A stretch of 64,000 bases of DNA from contig CM034394.1 of assembly GCA_019925095.2 (NCBI GenBank), positions 27,330,272 through 27,394,271 on the forward strand, read 5' to 3'. Shown in pieces: positions 44,094 through 55,199 of the stretch. The stretch comes from Dendrolimus kikuchii (lineage: Eukaryota > Arthropoda > Insecta > Lepidoptera > Lasiocampidae). The notes under the pieces were generated by a model. That model saw only the letters and a list, made by a program, of their open reading frames with translations. It did no database searches and was not told the DNA's origin. Both the position numbers and the translations under genes were made by a program. Each line of letters opens with the position of its first letter. Position 1 is the stretch's first letter.

Positions 44094-46025
44094 TTATTCG
44101 TCGAACCTCTTCGGATTTAAATTTGAATTTAAAAAGGCTAGCTGTTCCACTTTGCGAGGTTTTAAATTGCACCTTCTTTGACTAACTAGCAATCCTGTTT
44201 TAGAAAAAAGACGCTCACAGGGAACTGACGTTGCGACTATGTTGCATTTTGTCTGATAAATCTCAGACAAATGCGGGTAAATCACTTTGTGCTCTCGCCA
44301 CCATTGGGACGGATTGTTCCATTGGCCTTCTGAATTTTGCCTTGGGAGCATTTCGTCGTCCAAATACATTTGGAGTTCCCGTATGGCTGTCGCAGTGGCA
44401 TTCCCTTGCGGTTTTTTCTTTTTTATTAGCTCATCAAACATTCCCCAAGCGCTAACATCTTTGTCTTCTAAATTATTTGTTTCTTTTGTAGACAGGCTGG
44501 ATTTTTTATCGCGGTCTATCAGACCAATAATTAGATTGTGGGTGTGCTTTTTAATTTCTGAATAAGCGTTATCATTTTGGAAGCCATAGTTTTTAAACCG
44601 AGGGTCAAGTAAAGTGCATAGTGCAAAAGTTTTGCTAAACTCAATTTTGGGAAATCTGTCATTGAGACCTATTTTCAAGGATACTACAATTTGTTTCACG
44701 ACAGATTGAAAATGGTTATATTCCGCCTTTTCTAAAAAGTCTTCGCAAATAGCTTTTAAGCAGTTTGTCATTACTATTACTAAACTGCCGGTCAGATATT
44801 GGTCGCCACTAATTGAAGAGGTCACCTCTTCAAAAGGTTTCAAGACTTCGCACAGCTGGTTTGCTATTTCCCATTCATCCGTGGAAATTACAGGCCAGTC
44901 TTTGTCAATCATCGCCATGCAATGTTTTACTGCTTCTTTCAGCAGGCAAAATCTGCGCAACATGAAATATGTCGAGTTCCAGCGAGTTGGAACTTGTTGT
45001 ATTAGGCGCTTTGGGTCCCCGCTGTCTGCCATGTTCCGTATTTGGTAGCTGAGAAGCATATCTAAGGCAGACGTACTTCTCTTAAAATGTGCTACTATTT
45101 TTTTAATGTTTTCTATAAAAACATCCACAGGATTTAACGCATATGAGACTATTAGGTTCAGAGTATGCGCATAACACCCATATCTTTTCCAATTTAAATC
45201 TTCAATAGCTTTTTCTATATTTCTAGCATTGTCTGATATAGCAAAAATTACTTTTGTGGTTAAACCGTAGTCGTCCGTCACCCTTTTCAGTTCTTGCGAT
45301 AAATTAGCGCTACTATGACGTTCCTTCATATTTTTGCACTCAAGTAAAACTTGCCGAGGCTCAAAATCTTTGTCAATGTAGTGGGCTGTTACTGCTATGT
45401 AGCTTTCGGTTTGAGATGATGTCCAACAGTCTGTTGTTATGCACACGGAACGTATGTCCTGGGTCACAGTTTCTTTAACCTCAGCTAAACATTTTTCATA
45501 GAGAGCCGGTATCATGGCAGCCGAAATTGCTTTTCTGCCGGGGAGAGTATATCCTGGAATGTTTTTGGCAAATTTTTTGAAGCCTTTATCTTCTACCATA
45601 CTAAACGGCTGATAGTCACTTATAAATAACTCTAATAAATCTCGGTCAATGCGCTTTCGTTCTTCTGGGGTAATTTTTTTTGTAACGTAGAGATTCATGG
45701 TTTTTTGACGTTTACGGGAAGATTCTAAATCTGAACTAATTGAACCAGCGCTAACTGTCGCCACACTAGAACTAGAACAAGACGTGGTGGTAACTGCTCT
45801 CACAGTGTTTGCTTGCAGAGTCAAGTCATCCGAATTATTTGAAGGTAATTGCCTAACGTCAGTTTTTTGTGCCAAAAAAATAGACGCATGAGCCTTTTTC
45901 AAATGAGAATTCAAGTTCCCTGTCGATGTTTTATATGACAACGTTTGCTTGCAATATTTACAAATAGCGAAAATATTATCTTTTTTCTCAAAATGAGTCC
46001 ACACCATACTCTTTCTGCCAGACAT
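44094..46025 (-). CDS. hAT-superfamily transposase, BED finger type (643 aa), intact
   Basis: Starts MSGRKSMVWTHFEKKDN at 46025. A BED-type zinc finger uses Cys22, Cys25, His41 and His46. The RNase H-like catalytic core has Asp199 in ITTDCWTS, Asp265 in FAISDNARN and the conserved CYAHTLNLIV at 284-293. The C-terminal hATC dimerisation region has WWREHKVIYPHLSEI and VATSVPCERLFSKTGLLVSQ, ending at 44094. Length is typical for hAT. It would bind its element's ends and cut and paste them with 8-bp target duplications. The frame is uninterrupted and antisense to MOB2 inside its intron. A domesticated ZBED-like gene is the alternative; no intron or second copy here decides it. Confidence 0.95.
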   Translation of the reverse strand: MSGRKSMVWTHFEKKDNIFAICKYCKQTLSYKTSTGNLNSHLKKAHASIFLAQKTDVRQLPSNNSDDLTLQANTVRAVTTTSCSSSSVATVSAGSISSDLESSRKRQKTMNLYVTKKITPEERKRIDRDLLELFISDYQPFSMVEDKGFKKFAKNIPGYTLPGRKAISAAMIPALYEKCLAEVKETVTQDIRSVCITTDCWTSSQTESYIAVTAHYIDKDFEPRQVLLECKNMKERHSSANLSQELKRVTDDYGLTTKVIFAISDNARNIEKAIEDLNWKRYGCYAHTLNLIVSYALNPVDVFIENIKKIVAHFKRSTSALDMLLSYQIRNMADSGDPKRLIQQVPTRWNSTYFMLRRFCLLKEAVKHCMAMIDKDWPVISTDEWEIANQLCEVLKPFEEVTSSISGDQYLTGSLVIVMTNCLKAICEDFLEKAEYNHFQSVVKQIVVSLKIGLNDRFPKIEFSKTFALCTLLDPRFKNYGFQNDNAYSEIKKHTHNLIIGLIDRDKKSSLSTKETNNLEDKDVSAWGMFDELIKKKKPQGNATATAIRELQMYLDDEMLPRQNSEGQWNNPSQWWREHKVIYPHLSEIYQTKCNIVATSVPCERLFSKTGLLVSQRRCNLKPRKVEQLAFLNSNLNPKRFDE

Positions 46026-46300
46026 TATTCTTATTAAATTAAAGTTGAAAAATTAAAGTTTTGCACAACACTAATATCACAATTGGGTACTAACTTAAAA
46101 CTACCAAATCTATATTCACATTTTTTATTACAAGTTAAGTAACTTACTATTTTTTTACAATTGGTCAATCTTCAATTATCACAATCGATACCACGCCTCA
46201 CCTCAGTAAAAGTTTAAACAAAGCGGAAAAAAAGACATGAAACTTCACCGCTCAAACAAAACAAACTTTTTGTCTAAACTCTATACAAATGGGTCATTAC

Positions 46301-47566
46301 AGGTACCGTCAACTGTGGCATCTTTATCTTATTTTTTTACATTTAGTGGACCTATTCCATTATAAAGCTACTTATTTAAGGTTTTGTAGTATAATTTGTA
46401 GCTCTAGTGTGTATCTTTTGAATAAACTATAAAATTACCCTAAAGCTTATATAGATTCACGACAGTGACCAACATAAGGAGCTAGGTAAAATTGACCAAT
46501 TTTTGGTAACATTACCTAAGCCCAAGTTTACATTAAAATAATAACGAAGTGCTTCATGACAAGTAATTTTACCAAAGGTTTTTACGCAAAATGTCGAAAT
46601 TACCTTTGTGCAGTAGGTATGCTTGAACGGATAAAATTAATAGTAAGGTCGAAGATTTTTGAAATTATCATAGGTAAAGAGCTATGTGATCAGGGTTGTC
46701 ATGCATATGTTGCAGTAAAAATAAAATTGACATTTAAATCAAAACTTTTATTAGTAGGTATTATTAGACATTTAAATAAAATCAATCAAAGTTAAACTTA
46801 AGTTAGTCGTATCCTCTAAAAACAATGATTAATTACAAACTAAAAGGTCAACTTTGAAACATGATTTTTTTTTCAGGTTGGTAATATGTGATGGTTTTGT
46901 TCTTTATTAGGTCGATCGCTAATAGTAGCATCTCTTTAGAATAATTTTGATATTATAATTATAATCTGAAATTAATAAAAAAAAATACGCCCAACAAACA
47001 AGCACCCTTCACCAAAAAGTAATTAGAAATCAAAAAATAAATTGTACATAAAATTCCGAAATAGTAAAAAGTAAATAGGTTTTTTTTAAACAATAATTTA
47101 CCAATTTGTAAACTGGAGTTTAACAACCCTAGCCTCAGCTAAAGTTGCCCTGACATAGAGTGTGGTAACTTTACCTAACATTAAACAACATTACCTATCA
47201 CTGTAACACAAGAAATAAATGATTTATACATGTAATCTTTGAGATACCTTCTGTTAAATATTCACTGCACACCATAAAATATAAGCCTGCAGTCTGATTT
47301 TTATTTTAAATACCAGTTTGTATTCGGTGTTCGCTGTGAGTGTAATTGACCACACAAAAGAAATGATGCAATAATTTGACAGTCCGTGAACTTTCCAGCT
47401 TAGAAAACTTTTTGGGATTATGGGACCACCGTTTATTATAAAATTTACCAGTATGCTTAAGAAGGCGTTAAACGCCATAGATTAAAAAATATTGTCCAAA
47501 AACAAAAGAAACATAGCATATGGTAAAGTTGCTTCAAAAAGGTAAAGATGCCGTAGTGACGGTATC
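46301..47566. mobile_element. Terminal-inverted-repeat element of unknown family (~1.27 kb)
   Basis: The left end GGTACCGTCAACTGTGGCAT..TTTATC and the complement of the right end, GATACCGTCACTACGGCATC..TTTACC, match over ~26 bases. The interior is AT-rich, with repeated GGTAA/TTACC motifs and no transposase frame, so it is non-autonomous. A target duplication is not evident. It adjoins the hAT gene's 5' side; whether the two belong together is unclear. Confidence 0.65.
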
Positions 47567-48290
47567 AAAACAAATACGCCATGACGCCACATGCGCGCGC
47601 ATGTTTCACAAAAAACCAATTTTATATTACATGAATATAGCAAACTTCGTAAAGTAATCACGACCTTATGTCTATTAGGGTAAAGTTTAATTATAGTAAA
47701 CTTTCACCTTTCATAGGTAAACTATAATGAACGCTATTCCTATTACAGTCCAGTCTATCAACGGTTATTCAAGCCTTAGCTGCATAGAAATAAGGTTGTC
47801 TTTGATTCTTAAATCTGTGCGTTGCTGGATAATGGTAAATAAGTGGCTAGCCAATAACCGCCTCTTCTCTGTTTTGCAAGGTACGAATCATTTAGAAAGA
47901 GGGAGAAGGCATAATTATTTTGGTTATTATCGTGCGATCGGTTGCCAACGTAGCGAAAACGGAATCACTGAATAGCTATGGTGATTGTCAGTGAGTCAGT
48001 TGGTTGGCAACGTAGCGTTATCGTCAGTTGTTTGTACCTAGATATTATTAGATAACTGATAGCCGTTGCTAGCTGCATCAATACCGATACGGTACGTTAG
48101 AGGCATGTCAACCGTTTTCAGTTACGTTTTGCTATAGCAGACGAGATATGCCTTTATTAATATTGCATACATTCACCGGTGGATGCCTGATGCTTTCAAG
48201 AGCTCATATTTCACTTTTATAATATGTGTACCGTTGACGTCGAGTCGTGATCATTAATTTGATCAGCTCGTTGCCTTGGTATTGTGATGG
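47567..48290 (+). other. MOB2 intron, nothing recognised
   Basis: No exon supported. TTGGCAACGTAGCG occurs twice (near 47943 with one change, and 48004), a short local repeat. Confidence 0.3.
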
Positions 48291-48503
48291 CATTGTTTAC
48301 CAACCGATGCGAGCGAGACAGCGTTCGCCTCTCTGTCTAGCATCGGCGGCCGAGTGGCGCTCGCGCAGCGCGCAGCGCGTGGGCATGTCATGCAATATGG
48401 CTGGCGGCCCCCTGCCCCGCGCTCCGCTGCGCACGCGCCTCCGCCGACGGCGAGCGTACCGCGGTGACTAATCGGAATCAGTGGCGATCGAATCGTGGCC
48501 GCG
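48291..48503 (+). promoter_or_regulatory. Candidate GC-rich promoter of MOB2 exon C
   Basis: A CpG-rich block directly upstream of exon C in otherwise AT-rich DNA. TCAGT at 48478-48482 matches the arthropod initiator and would leave a 5' UTR of ~25 bases; a more upstream start is equally possible. No TATA box is seen. Confidence 0.45.
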
Positions 48504-48574
48504 ATGTGCCACGCCGTGGTTCTCGGAGTGCTGTTCTCGTTGCCGTCGTACCTGTACTCGGCGGTGCCATTCAG
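48504..48574 (+). CDS. Mob2: MOB2 candidate first coding exon C
   Basis: The ATG at 48504 is the first after an in-frame TGA at 48465. It encodes MCHAVVLGVLFSLPSYLYSA and VPF plus two bases (AG) before the donor GTGAGC at 48575. Spliced to 50025, the split codon becomes Arg, then KARRKERDG. The 23 residues are hydrophobic and could act as a signal peptide or membrane anchor, unlike the proline-rich exon B, so this isoform may be placed differently in the cell; that is inference. It is the first exon nearest the body, with an intron of only 1.45 kb. Confidence 0.75.
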
Positions 48575-50024
48575 GTGAGCCCCACCCCCACGCGCACGCC
48601 TTCACCACCACGGCCGTACGTCTCGCTGCGTTCGTCTTCGACTCTTACTATACGATTGTGTATCAGTTTCGTAGTACGTACGTATTTGTGCTTTATATGT
48701 ACGTATCTACATATGTGCGTACTTGCGGAGATTTAGCGAAATGTTCGAGATTTGTCACTTGGTGTCTGTTACCGATAACACATAATCCAGTTCCTTCAAG
48801 TGTGGACGTATATCATTAGTGATGTAGTATTTCTGGAACGTTATTAAAATGTTGAGTACGCGTCGTTACCCCTCTTCTGTTGCAGTAGTTTGTAAGCGTT
48901 ATCGCGTTACTGGCGCTCCCTTCTCCCCTACGTCGCTTGAGGCTAGGGCTGTAGGTTGTAGGGAGAGCGGCCGCCGCGGCAAGTAGCTCACCCTCGTTTT
49001 ATTAACCCTAGGACTTTTATCTTCATAAGTATGGAACCTCATTAATACACAGTCGGCGTGTGCGCCTGTTTCCTGTGGAACCGATGCGACATCATTACGG
49101 TACTTGAACTAATCGAGCTCGAGCTGAGGTTCAAATTACTCGATACTTTCTTATAATATTGTTTGTAACATAAAGGCAAGGTACCTGTCGACGTTGCTAC
49201 TGCGATCAATCATTATCTTTCCAAGCTCTTAAAATAAAGGCTGTCTAGGTTCCTGATGGTCCTGATATATGCTTGCCATATTTTTGATATGATAGATCAA
49301 CAAACAAATAAGTCTCAAATATTTGAAGTAATCTTATCAATTGTAATCTTCAGTTTATGTGGTTCGTCCTTCACTATTTCACAATTATTTCACCGTCTAA
49401 TACAATTGTGGGTTTTCCTGTGCAGATAAAAGCAACTCTCCAAGGAATCTTCCTTGTTTATTATTATTCAAAAGAAGCTTAATTACAATTAATAACTAAC
49501 TATTCTTGTGATTTATTCGTATTCAGCCCTTTCATTTAATATATTCCTCTATGATGTTGCTCAACCTTTCAAACATTAATTGTTTCCTGCTTTTCGATAA
49601 AAAAAAACCAACTAGCCAATTACATTGCTATTAAACAGACTTATATCGTGTATAGAATATTATCTGTAGCGAATTATATATCTTTGTTATTAATCTTATC
49701 ACAATGCCATAGTTTCTGAGATAATCAAGTGTTACTCGGACAGACCGACCGCTCACCGAAGGGAAACCACAATAATACCCTTTATACCTCTAGGTGTTAT
49801 AACTCTAGCAATGACTTAAGGTGCTAGCAGTATTTGATACTATCGCGAACAAGATTGTCTTCGGTGATTTATATATATAATGGTAATAAATAAAGCTAGC
49901 CTATATTGTAATGATATTGAATGTTGTAATAATTGCGTAATGCCGCGGCTCGAACGAGGAGCCGACCAGTCCAAGAGGACAAGAGTGGCGCATTGGCGTT
50001 AAACGATTGGTCGTTGCGTTCCAG
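48575..50024 (+). other. MOB2 intron between exon C and the first shared exon
   Basis: No repeat ends recognised. It ends in the acceptor TTGCGTTCCAG at 50014-50024. The shared-exon frame stays open upstream into the intron for ~90 bases but without an ATG. Confidence 0.6.
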
Positions 50025-50182
50025 GAAGGCGCGGCGCAAGGAGCGCGATGGCGAGCCGGCCGGGGACCCCAAGCTATACCTGCAGGAGGCGCTGCTCGAG
50101 CGGAAGCTGCCCGAGCTGGACATGCGCCAGCTGGTCGAGCTGCCGCACGGCCTCGACTACAACGAATGGCTCGCGTCCCACA
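50025..50182 (+). CDS. Mob2: MOB2 shared exon 2
   Basis: Begins with the last base of the split codon, then KARRKERDGEPAGDPKLYLQ, ALLERKLPELDMRQLVELPH and GLDYNEWLASH, plus one base before the donor GTTAGT at 50183. This is the N-terminal helix region of the Mob fold; the DYNEWLAS phrase corresponds to the conserved D(L/Y)NEWLA(S) of MOB1/MOB2 proteins. The strong GC bias contrasts with both introns. The phase fits all three candidate first exons and the next exon. Confidence 0.95.
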
Positions 50183-50658
50183 GTTAGTATGCCACGCAAT
50201 ACACCATAACACGCAATGTCCGCGGACGGCTAGTGGTGGCCGAACTGCAATTATAATGCAGTGCCGGCGCTGCCGCGAGCTGATCCCGCACATCGACAGC
50301 TTGGTCCGCCATCGCAATCAGTAACGGTAACGCATTAAAACCACTTGAAACACATTTCAACAAACTTTCTATTCAAAACATAATCTGACTATCGTGTTTA
50401 TAACTTTCGTCGCGCGTCGCGGCCGAGCGTGCTGTATTATCACATGGCTCAACTAGCAGACCAGATGCAGCCGATGCGTGATTCTGCAACGAACCTACTC
50501 ACTTTGCTCCTTGGTATTCATTTTATTTATGTCACCCATGAACTTCCCAATACACGTGAGTTGATTCCGCAGCTTTCACACGTGTACGATGAACGAGTCC
50601 CAAGTGTCGAGGAAGGTGGTAGATGCGTATTAATTCGACATTCCGCGGGTCGTTTCAG
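50183..50658 (+). other. MOB2 intron 2 (476 bp)
   Basis: Bounded by GTTAGT and TCGTTTCAG. No repeat recognised. Confidence 0.85.
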
Positions 50659-50880
50659 CGCTGGCGCTGTTCGAGCACGTGAACCTGCTGTACGGGACCG
50701 TGTCGGAGTTCTGCACGGCGGCGACGTGCCCCGAGATGGTGGGTCCCGGCGGGCGCGCCTACGCCTGGTACGACGAGCGCGGCAAGAAGTCGCGCGTCGC
50801 CGCGCCGCAGTACGTCGACTACGTGATGACGCACACGCAGAACACGATCAACGACGAGACGATATTCCCCACTAAGTACG
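50659..50880 (+). CDS. Mob2: MOB2 shared exon 3
   Basis: Completes a Thr codon, then LALFEHVNLLYGTVSEFCTA, ATCPEMVGPGGRAYAWYDER, GKKSRVAAPQYVDYVMTHTQ and NTINDETIFPTKY, plus one base before the donor GTAAGA at 50881. The two Cys of EFCTAATCPEM are the Cys half of the Mob zinc site (equivalent to C79 and C84 of human MOB1A). APQYVDYVM and FPTKY are family-conserved. This forms the core surface that contacts the N-terminal region of NDR-family kinases. Confidence 0.97.
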
Positions 50881-51387
50881 GTAAGACGACCGACGAACAT
50901 TCCTCGCACCCTCATTTCTGTCTTTCGACTTGCCTGCTCTGTGCCTTTCAACCGAATCGATTCAATTTGGTTGATCCGTCCAGTATCAGTGTTATGGTTT
51001 CACTGCGGTGCCAGTCTGTCTGACGCATATGCATAGTACTAGTATCTATATAAAAGTTTTTTTCAATCTTTAATATCAAAAGGGTATTTCCAGCAGGACA
51101 ATGGGTTTATAAATATATTTATCACAAAAACTCCCGTAAAATAAACTGTTCTACTAAAGATGCCTAATGAATATTAAAATTGTACTAAAGTCACATGGTT
51201 TGGAAGTTTGGATATCCCAGGAAATATATAAAGTTCTGAACTGGTCGAGTATAAAAATTGTTATAGAATACCAAACTATGCCGTAATATACAATACAACA
51301 CGTAATAAAGCATATTTTAATACTACTACTCTTAACCGTGTGATCCGAGATTCACAGGATATAATGTAGGGCAGCATTTGAAAAAGA
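50881..51387 (+). other. Start of MOB2 intron 3
   Basis: No feature recognised. Intron 3 runs to 57889 (7.0 kb) and holds the LINE material described below. Confidence 0.7.
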
Positions 51388-51873
51388 TTGCAAAATATTG
51401 TTCTAGTAGAAATCGTACCAGAATCATGTCAGAAGGCAGTTTCCGATTGGGGTGAATCCAACCTAGTCAAGTTCCTTGCCTCTAAAACCCAGGCGTGTCT
51501 CTTCTCTGCCAAAAGGAGTCCTTTCAACTTTACTCTTAATTTCCGAGGTGTATCCATACCAATAGCTGACCGTCTTCAGCGTCTTGGAATCTCCTTAATG
51601 CAAACTCTAAATTTTGTCTCGTATATAGAGTCTGTTGCTCAGCTGGCTGACAAAAAAACGCTAGGGGTTCTATTTAAGGGTGAGGCAGTACTTCACACCA
51701 CTTCTGTTGCTGAATCTTTAGCAAGGTCTGGCATGGAGTACTGCTCTCAACTTTGGGGTGGCTCAGCCAAATACCAGCTCGAGACACTCGAGTCGATTGA
51801 GAAAAGAGCTAGGAAGCTGATAGGCAATAGCCGACTATTCGACGCAGACGAAGCAGGCAGCATTTTCGTTTGA
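51388..51873 (+). pseudogene. CR1/L2-like LINE reverse transcriptase fragment (161-codon frame)
   Basis: Encodes CQKAVSDWGESNLVKFLASK, TQACLFSAKRSPF, IADRLQRLGISL, FVSYIESVAQLADKKTLGVL, VAESLARSGMEYCSQLWGGS and AKYQLETLESIEKRARKLIG: the region after the catalytic palm of a CR1/Jockey-group pol. The 5' end is truncated and the C terminus is lost after IGNSRLFDAD. Same family as the fragment at 5391-6240, judging by both protein and 3' UTR. Confidence 0.85.
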
Positions 51874-51889
51874 ATTTTAACTCTGACCG

Positions 51890-52735
51890 TCGATGTTTTC
51901 TAAATATGACTGATCTCATAACTCAATTTACGCGGTCACGTTTTTTATCGTTATGGACTTCCATTATGCGTCTTCCTAGCCCGAGTCGAGTCTAGTACAG
52001 CACGCGATTGATCTTACTTAGGTACCTACTTGTTTTAGGATTTTATAAACCTAACGATATTTCAATACGTTTTCTTTTATTTTCGATTTTGAGGAATTTT
52101 CTGGTATATCTTCGGAACCCAGGGTCTAATAGCAATTAAATTTATATGGAACCATTATGATACTATTCTGAGTCCAACACATAATGAATGATCAAAACCG
52201 GTTCAGGAACAGAAAAGTTATGAATTAAATACCTCAATAACTAAACATTTTTACATGATTTTAACGATTTTTTTGCTATATCTTCGGAATCTAAGATTCA
52301 ATAGCAATTAAATTTATATCAGACTACACTGAAGGTACACGAAATCCAATGCAAAAAGAATTATTAAAATTGGTTTAGAAATAAAAAAGTTTAGATGCCA
52401 ATTCCTACGTTTTCTATTTGATTTTAAGGAATTTCTGCTATATCTTCGGAACTCAAAGTCCAATATACGTGAAATTTATATGAAACTATTTTGAAGCTAT
52501 AATGAAGCGAACGCTAAAAGAATGACCAAAATTAGTTCAAGAACAAAAACAAACTTATGGCTGAAAATCTCCGAAAATTTCATATTTCAAGAATTTTTCT
52601 GCTAAAATTCGGAACCTAAAGTTTAGTAACGTATCTCAAAGTAAAATTTATATGAGACCATTTCGAAGCTATGTTGAATCCAACGCAAAACCTCGTCGTC
52701 TTTTTAAGTTGGTTAATTTTTAAAAAAAATTGGTC
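51890..52735 (+). repeat. LINE 3' UTR with about four tandem ~165-bp units
   Basis: The phrase TATATCTTCGGAA recurs at 52105, 52277 and 52439, with a decayed form at 52603 (spacings 172, 162, 164). Each unit also has AATTTATATGAGACC-like and GAATCCAACGCAAAA-like parts. It ends TTTTTAAGTTGGTTAATTTT near 52730, the counterpart of AAAGTCGGTTAA at 5391. Confidence 0.85.
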
Positions 52736-52799
52736 ATAGCTTGGATACGTTCATGGAAAAACCACATATACGAAGTGCAAAAAGTTATATTTCCCTCTT

Positions 52800-53495
52800 A
52801 GACAAATCAAGCGTACGGGCTCTGTGAAAGCTGCGTTACAAGATTGTCTAATTATTTGGGGAAACTGTAGACGCGAATGCTTTCGTCGAAAGGCTCTTGT
52901 TCGACGACCGCGTAACGTCCTGACGGACAGAGTCGACGTTATTACGAAACGGCTGGCCCGGATCAGTCCGCCCACGGTTAGGACGGTAGGCTGGCAGGCA
53001 CCGACAGACAGACACAGACGGCGGCGTCTCAGACGCCGCCAATCAAGATCTCTCCACGTCCCCGCGAGGGACGCTAGGAGACATAGCTCCCCCCACAGGA
53101 TAGACTAGGCGTGTTGCTGGGAAGTTTCTTTCGCCGTTTCTTCTCTCCCAGCCATAACACGTTGCGAAACGGCAGTAAGATAGCGTAGGCCGCCGCGAAC
53201 CACCGATCCCGGCCCGCCGGGATCCTTCCCCTCGGGCTTTATATTACCCGTCGCCCGTTCTCAATTAGTGCTTTGTGTCGCCCTATGGTGGGCATCATTA
53301 AATTCATCCCCCTCTCATGACAACAGTCCAGCCGAGGTAAAACTCCTTAGGGAGCTCCTTCGAGTAAGTTGCCCCCCCTCCCCCCTGGGCTCGAGCGCCT
53401 TCGCGTCGCGAAGGCACTCGCCCCAAAAACCCCGGTAAAGTTGTAAGGTCTTCGGACTAACAACATAAAGTCAAGTCCAATAAAAAAAAAGAGAG
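52800..53495 (+). repeat. GC-rich LINE 3' end candidate with two strong hairpins
   Basis: A 94-codon Arg-rich frame (52824-53108) ends in SLHVPARDARRHSSPHRID-stop, followed by GC-rich DNA to an A-rich tail (CCAATAAAAAAAAA) at 53480-53490. The layout is that of a non-LTR retrotransposon 3' end (R1/Jockey type). Two perfect hairpins lie at 53021-53041 and 53397-53415. The protein part is not recognised. Confidence 0.5.
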
Positions 53496-53729
53496 GATAC
53501 TGCATGATCAAACAAACAACAGACTGGTAGTATAAAAATTATAATGTAGTAAATAAAATGATGTGTAACATATTATTAATTTGAATTTGTACGCCCAATA
53601 GGTAAATAACATGTCCTAACGTCAATAATGTGTACCATGTTGTTAAGCAAATAAATATATGGGAGCTGCATACGTCTAGTCATTGCAGCGGAGAATGAAC
53701 TACTGACTAGCGTAGCGCGGGAGCGCACA

Positions 53730-53918
53730 TTTTTTTTATTGCAGGAGTTCAGCAGACAGGCAGACGGCCCACTTGATGGAAAGCGGTTACCATCGCCTAT
53801 GGACATTTGCAACACCAAAGGTGCTACAAATACGCTGCTGCTCTCTTAAGGGAGACTGGAACCTGGTGACTAATGCCGGAACACAACTCAAGGTTGTTAT
53901 GGCGACATACTCTAGACC
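53730..53918 (-). repeat. Short interspersed repeat family S, copy 10 (3' part)
   Basis: Minus-strand 3' portion, from the A tail at 53730 to TCTAGAGTATGTCGCC near 53918. The 5' half is missing. Confidence 0.88.
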
Positions 53919-53924
53919 ACATAT

Positions 53925-54487
53925 AAATAAATGAATTAAATATTACAGATAGCTGCAAACCATATTTTTTAAAATTAAATATACTCACTTTCCCTTCGTT
54001 ATATATATATGAAGTGATACAGTTTGTTAGGTGCAATATGAATTTATTTGAAACGTGCAAGAGCATGCGTCATGGGAATAAATTATACCGCTCTCCCAAC
54101 AAAAGCGCGTTTCTGAATAAAAGTATATTTTGTATAGCACCAAAACTGTATAATCACCTCCCAGAAGAATTTCAATCGATACAATCAAAGGCCAGTTTTA
54201 GAAAACGTGTAAAAAAGATGTTAACCGATAAGGCATATTACAGTATCGATGAATATTTAAATGACAAAACTATAATATAAATTGTATGAATTTTAATTGA
54301 CATAATCATAATTTAATACACAATTTTATAATTAATTGGTTGACATTTTATTAGGTAAATAATTAAATAAATAGTAAGATAAATATATTATAATAGAATT
54401 TGTAAGCGGGATTTGGAGAGCTGTACTATGTTAAATTTAACACTTTTTGTATACCCATTTTCGCATTAAATAAATTGAATTGAATAG
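53925..54487 (+). pseudogene. Jockey/CR1-group LINE C-terminal end and 3' UTR
   Basis: The frame 54014-54280 reads KSMRHGNKLYRSPNKSAFLN, FCIAPKLYNHLPEEFQSIQS, KASFRKRVKKMLTDKAYYSI and DEYLNDKTII-stop: the last residues of a non-LTR pol (KLYN.LP....FK..L......Y...EYLND). The 3' UTR ends ATTAAATAAATTGAATTGAAT at 54487. No catalytic part is present. Confidence 0.7.
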
Positions 54488-55199
54488 TTGCTCCATCTCG
54501 CTCGCACATCATCCGTCCCGCTCACACAGTGTGCTATACATTGTACTAGCTGTACGACTTGTTAATATTTGTACTTGAGGTTACCGTTTCCTGAATAAAT
54601 GAGTTCACTTCAATTTACATCAGCACTCGACAGTGAACACTAGTCTCTGCCATCTGAAGTATCACTTAACCTCTACCCATCGCTGCTACAAATATATCGA
54701 TTGATTGATTGATACGTTCCCTAAACACTCGCGCCCTGCCATTGTTATAGTACTCCAGTGGATAACTGAATGAGCTTTTAGAAGCTGCTCTGTTGTAATT
54801 CCGTCATCCTCGGGAGTCCGGCTGTTTTTTAGTTACTCTTCTACGTTAGTTACTTTTGATTCCGATTGTAACATATGCCCAAGACGTCCCCCCCCACCCC
54901 CCCACCCCCTCCTACTGTAATTTCCACACAGTAATTCACGAATATAGTTTTAAATATTTTTTCAAAGTTAAAAAAAATATTTGTCAGTTAGTTAAACATA
55001 GCCGTTCAAAAAGCGCTAAACGCTGCACGCCATATTTAAATATAGCTCGAAAAAGCGCGAGATTTTCCCAAGGAATCTATTGATTGATATGATATGATAT
55101 TGACTAAGTAAGGAAAACTTAACGCGCCTCTTTGATCAATCATGGTATTTTGAAGACCTCTTTACTCTCTAACCCCATAAACGGGTCACGTAGTACGGG
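54488..55199 (+). other. MOB2 intron 3, nothing recognised
   Basis: Contains a short (ATTG)n run near 54698 and a C-rich run at 54887-54910. No frame supported. Confidence 0.3.

Noticed and set aside
49933..50024. In-frame extension of MOB2 exon 2 into the preceding intron
   Set aside because: No in-frame ATG, and a good acceptor at 50024 separates it; intron retention cannot be argued from sequence alone.
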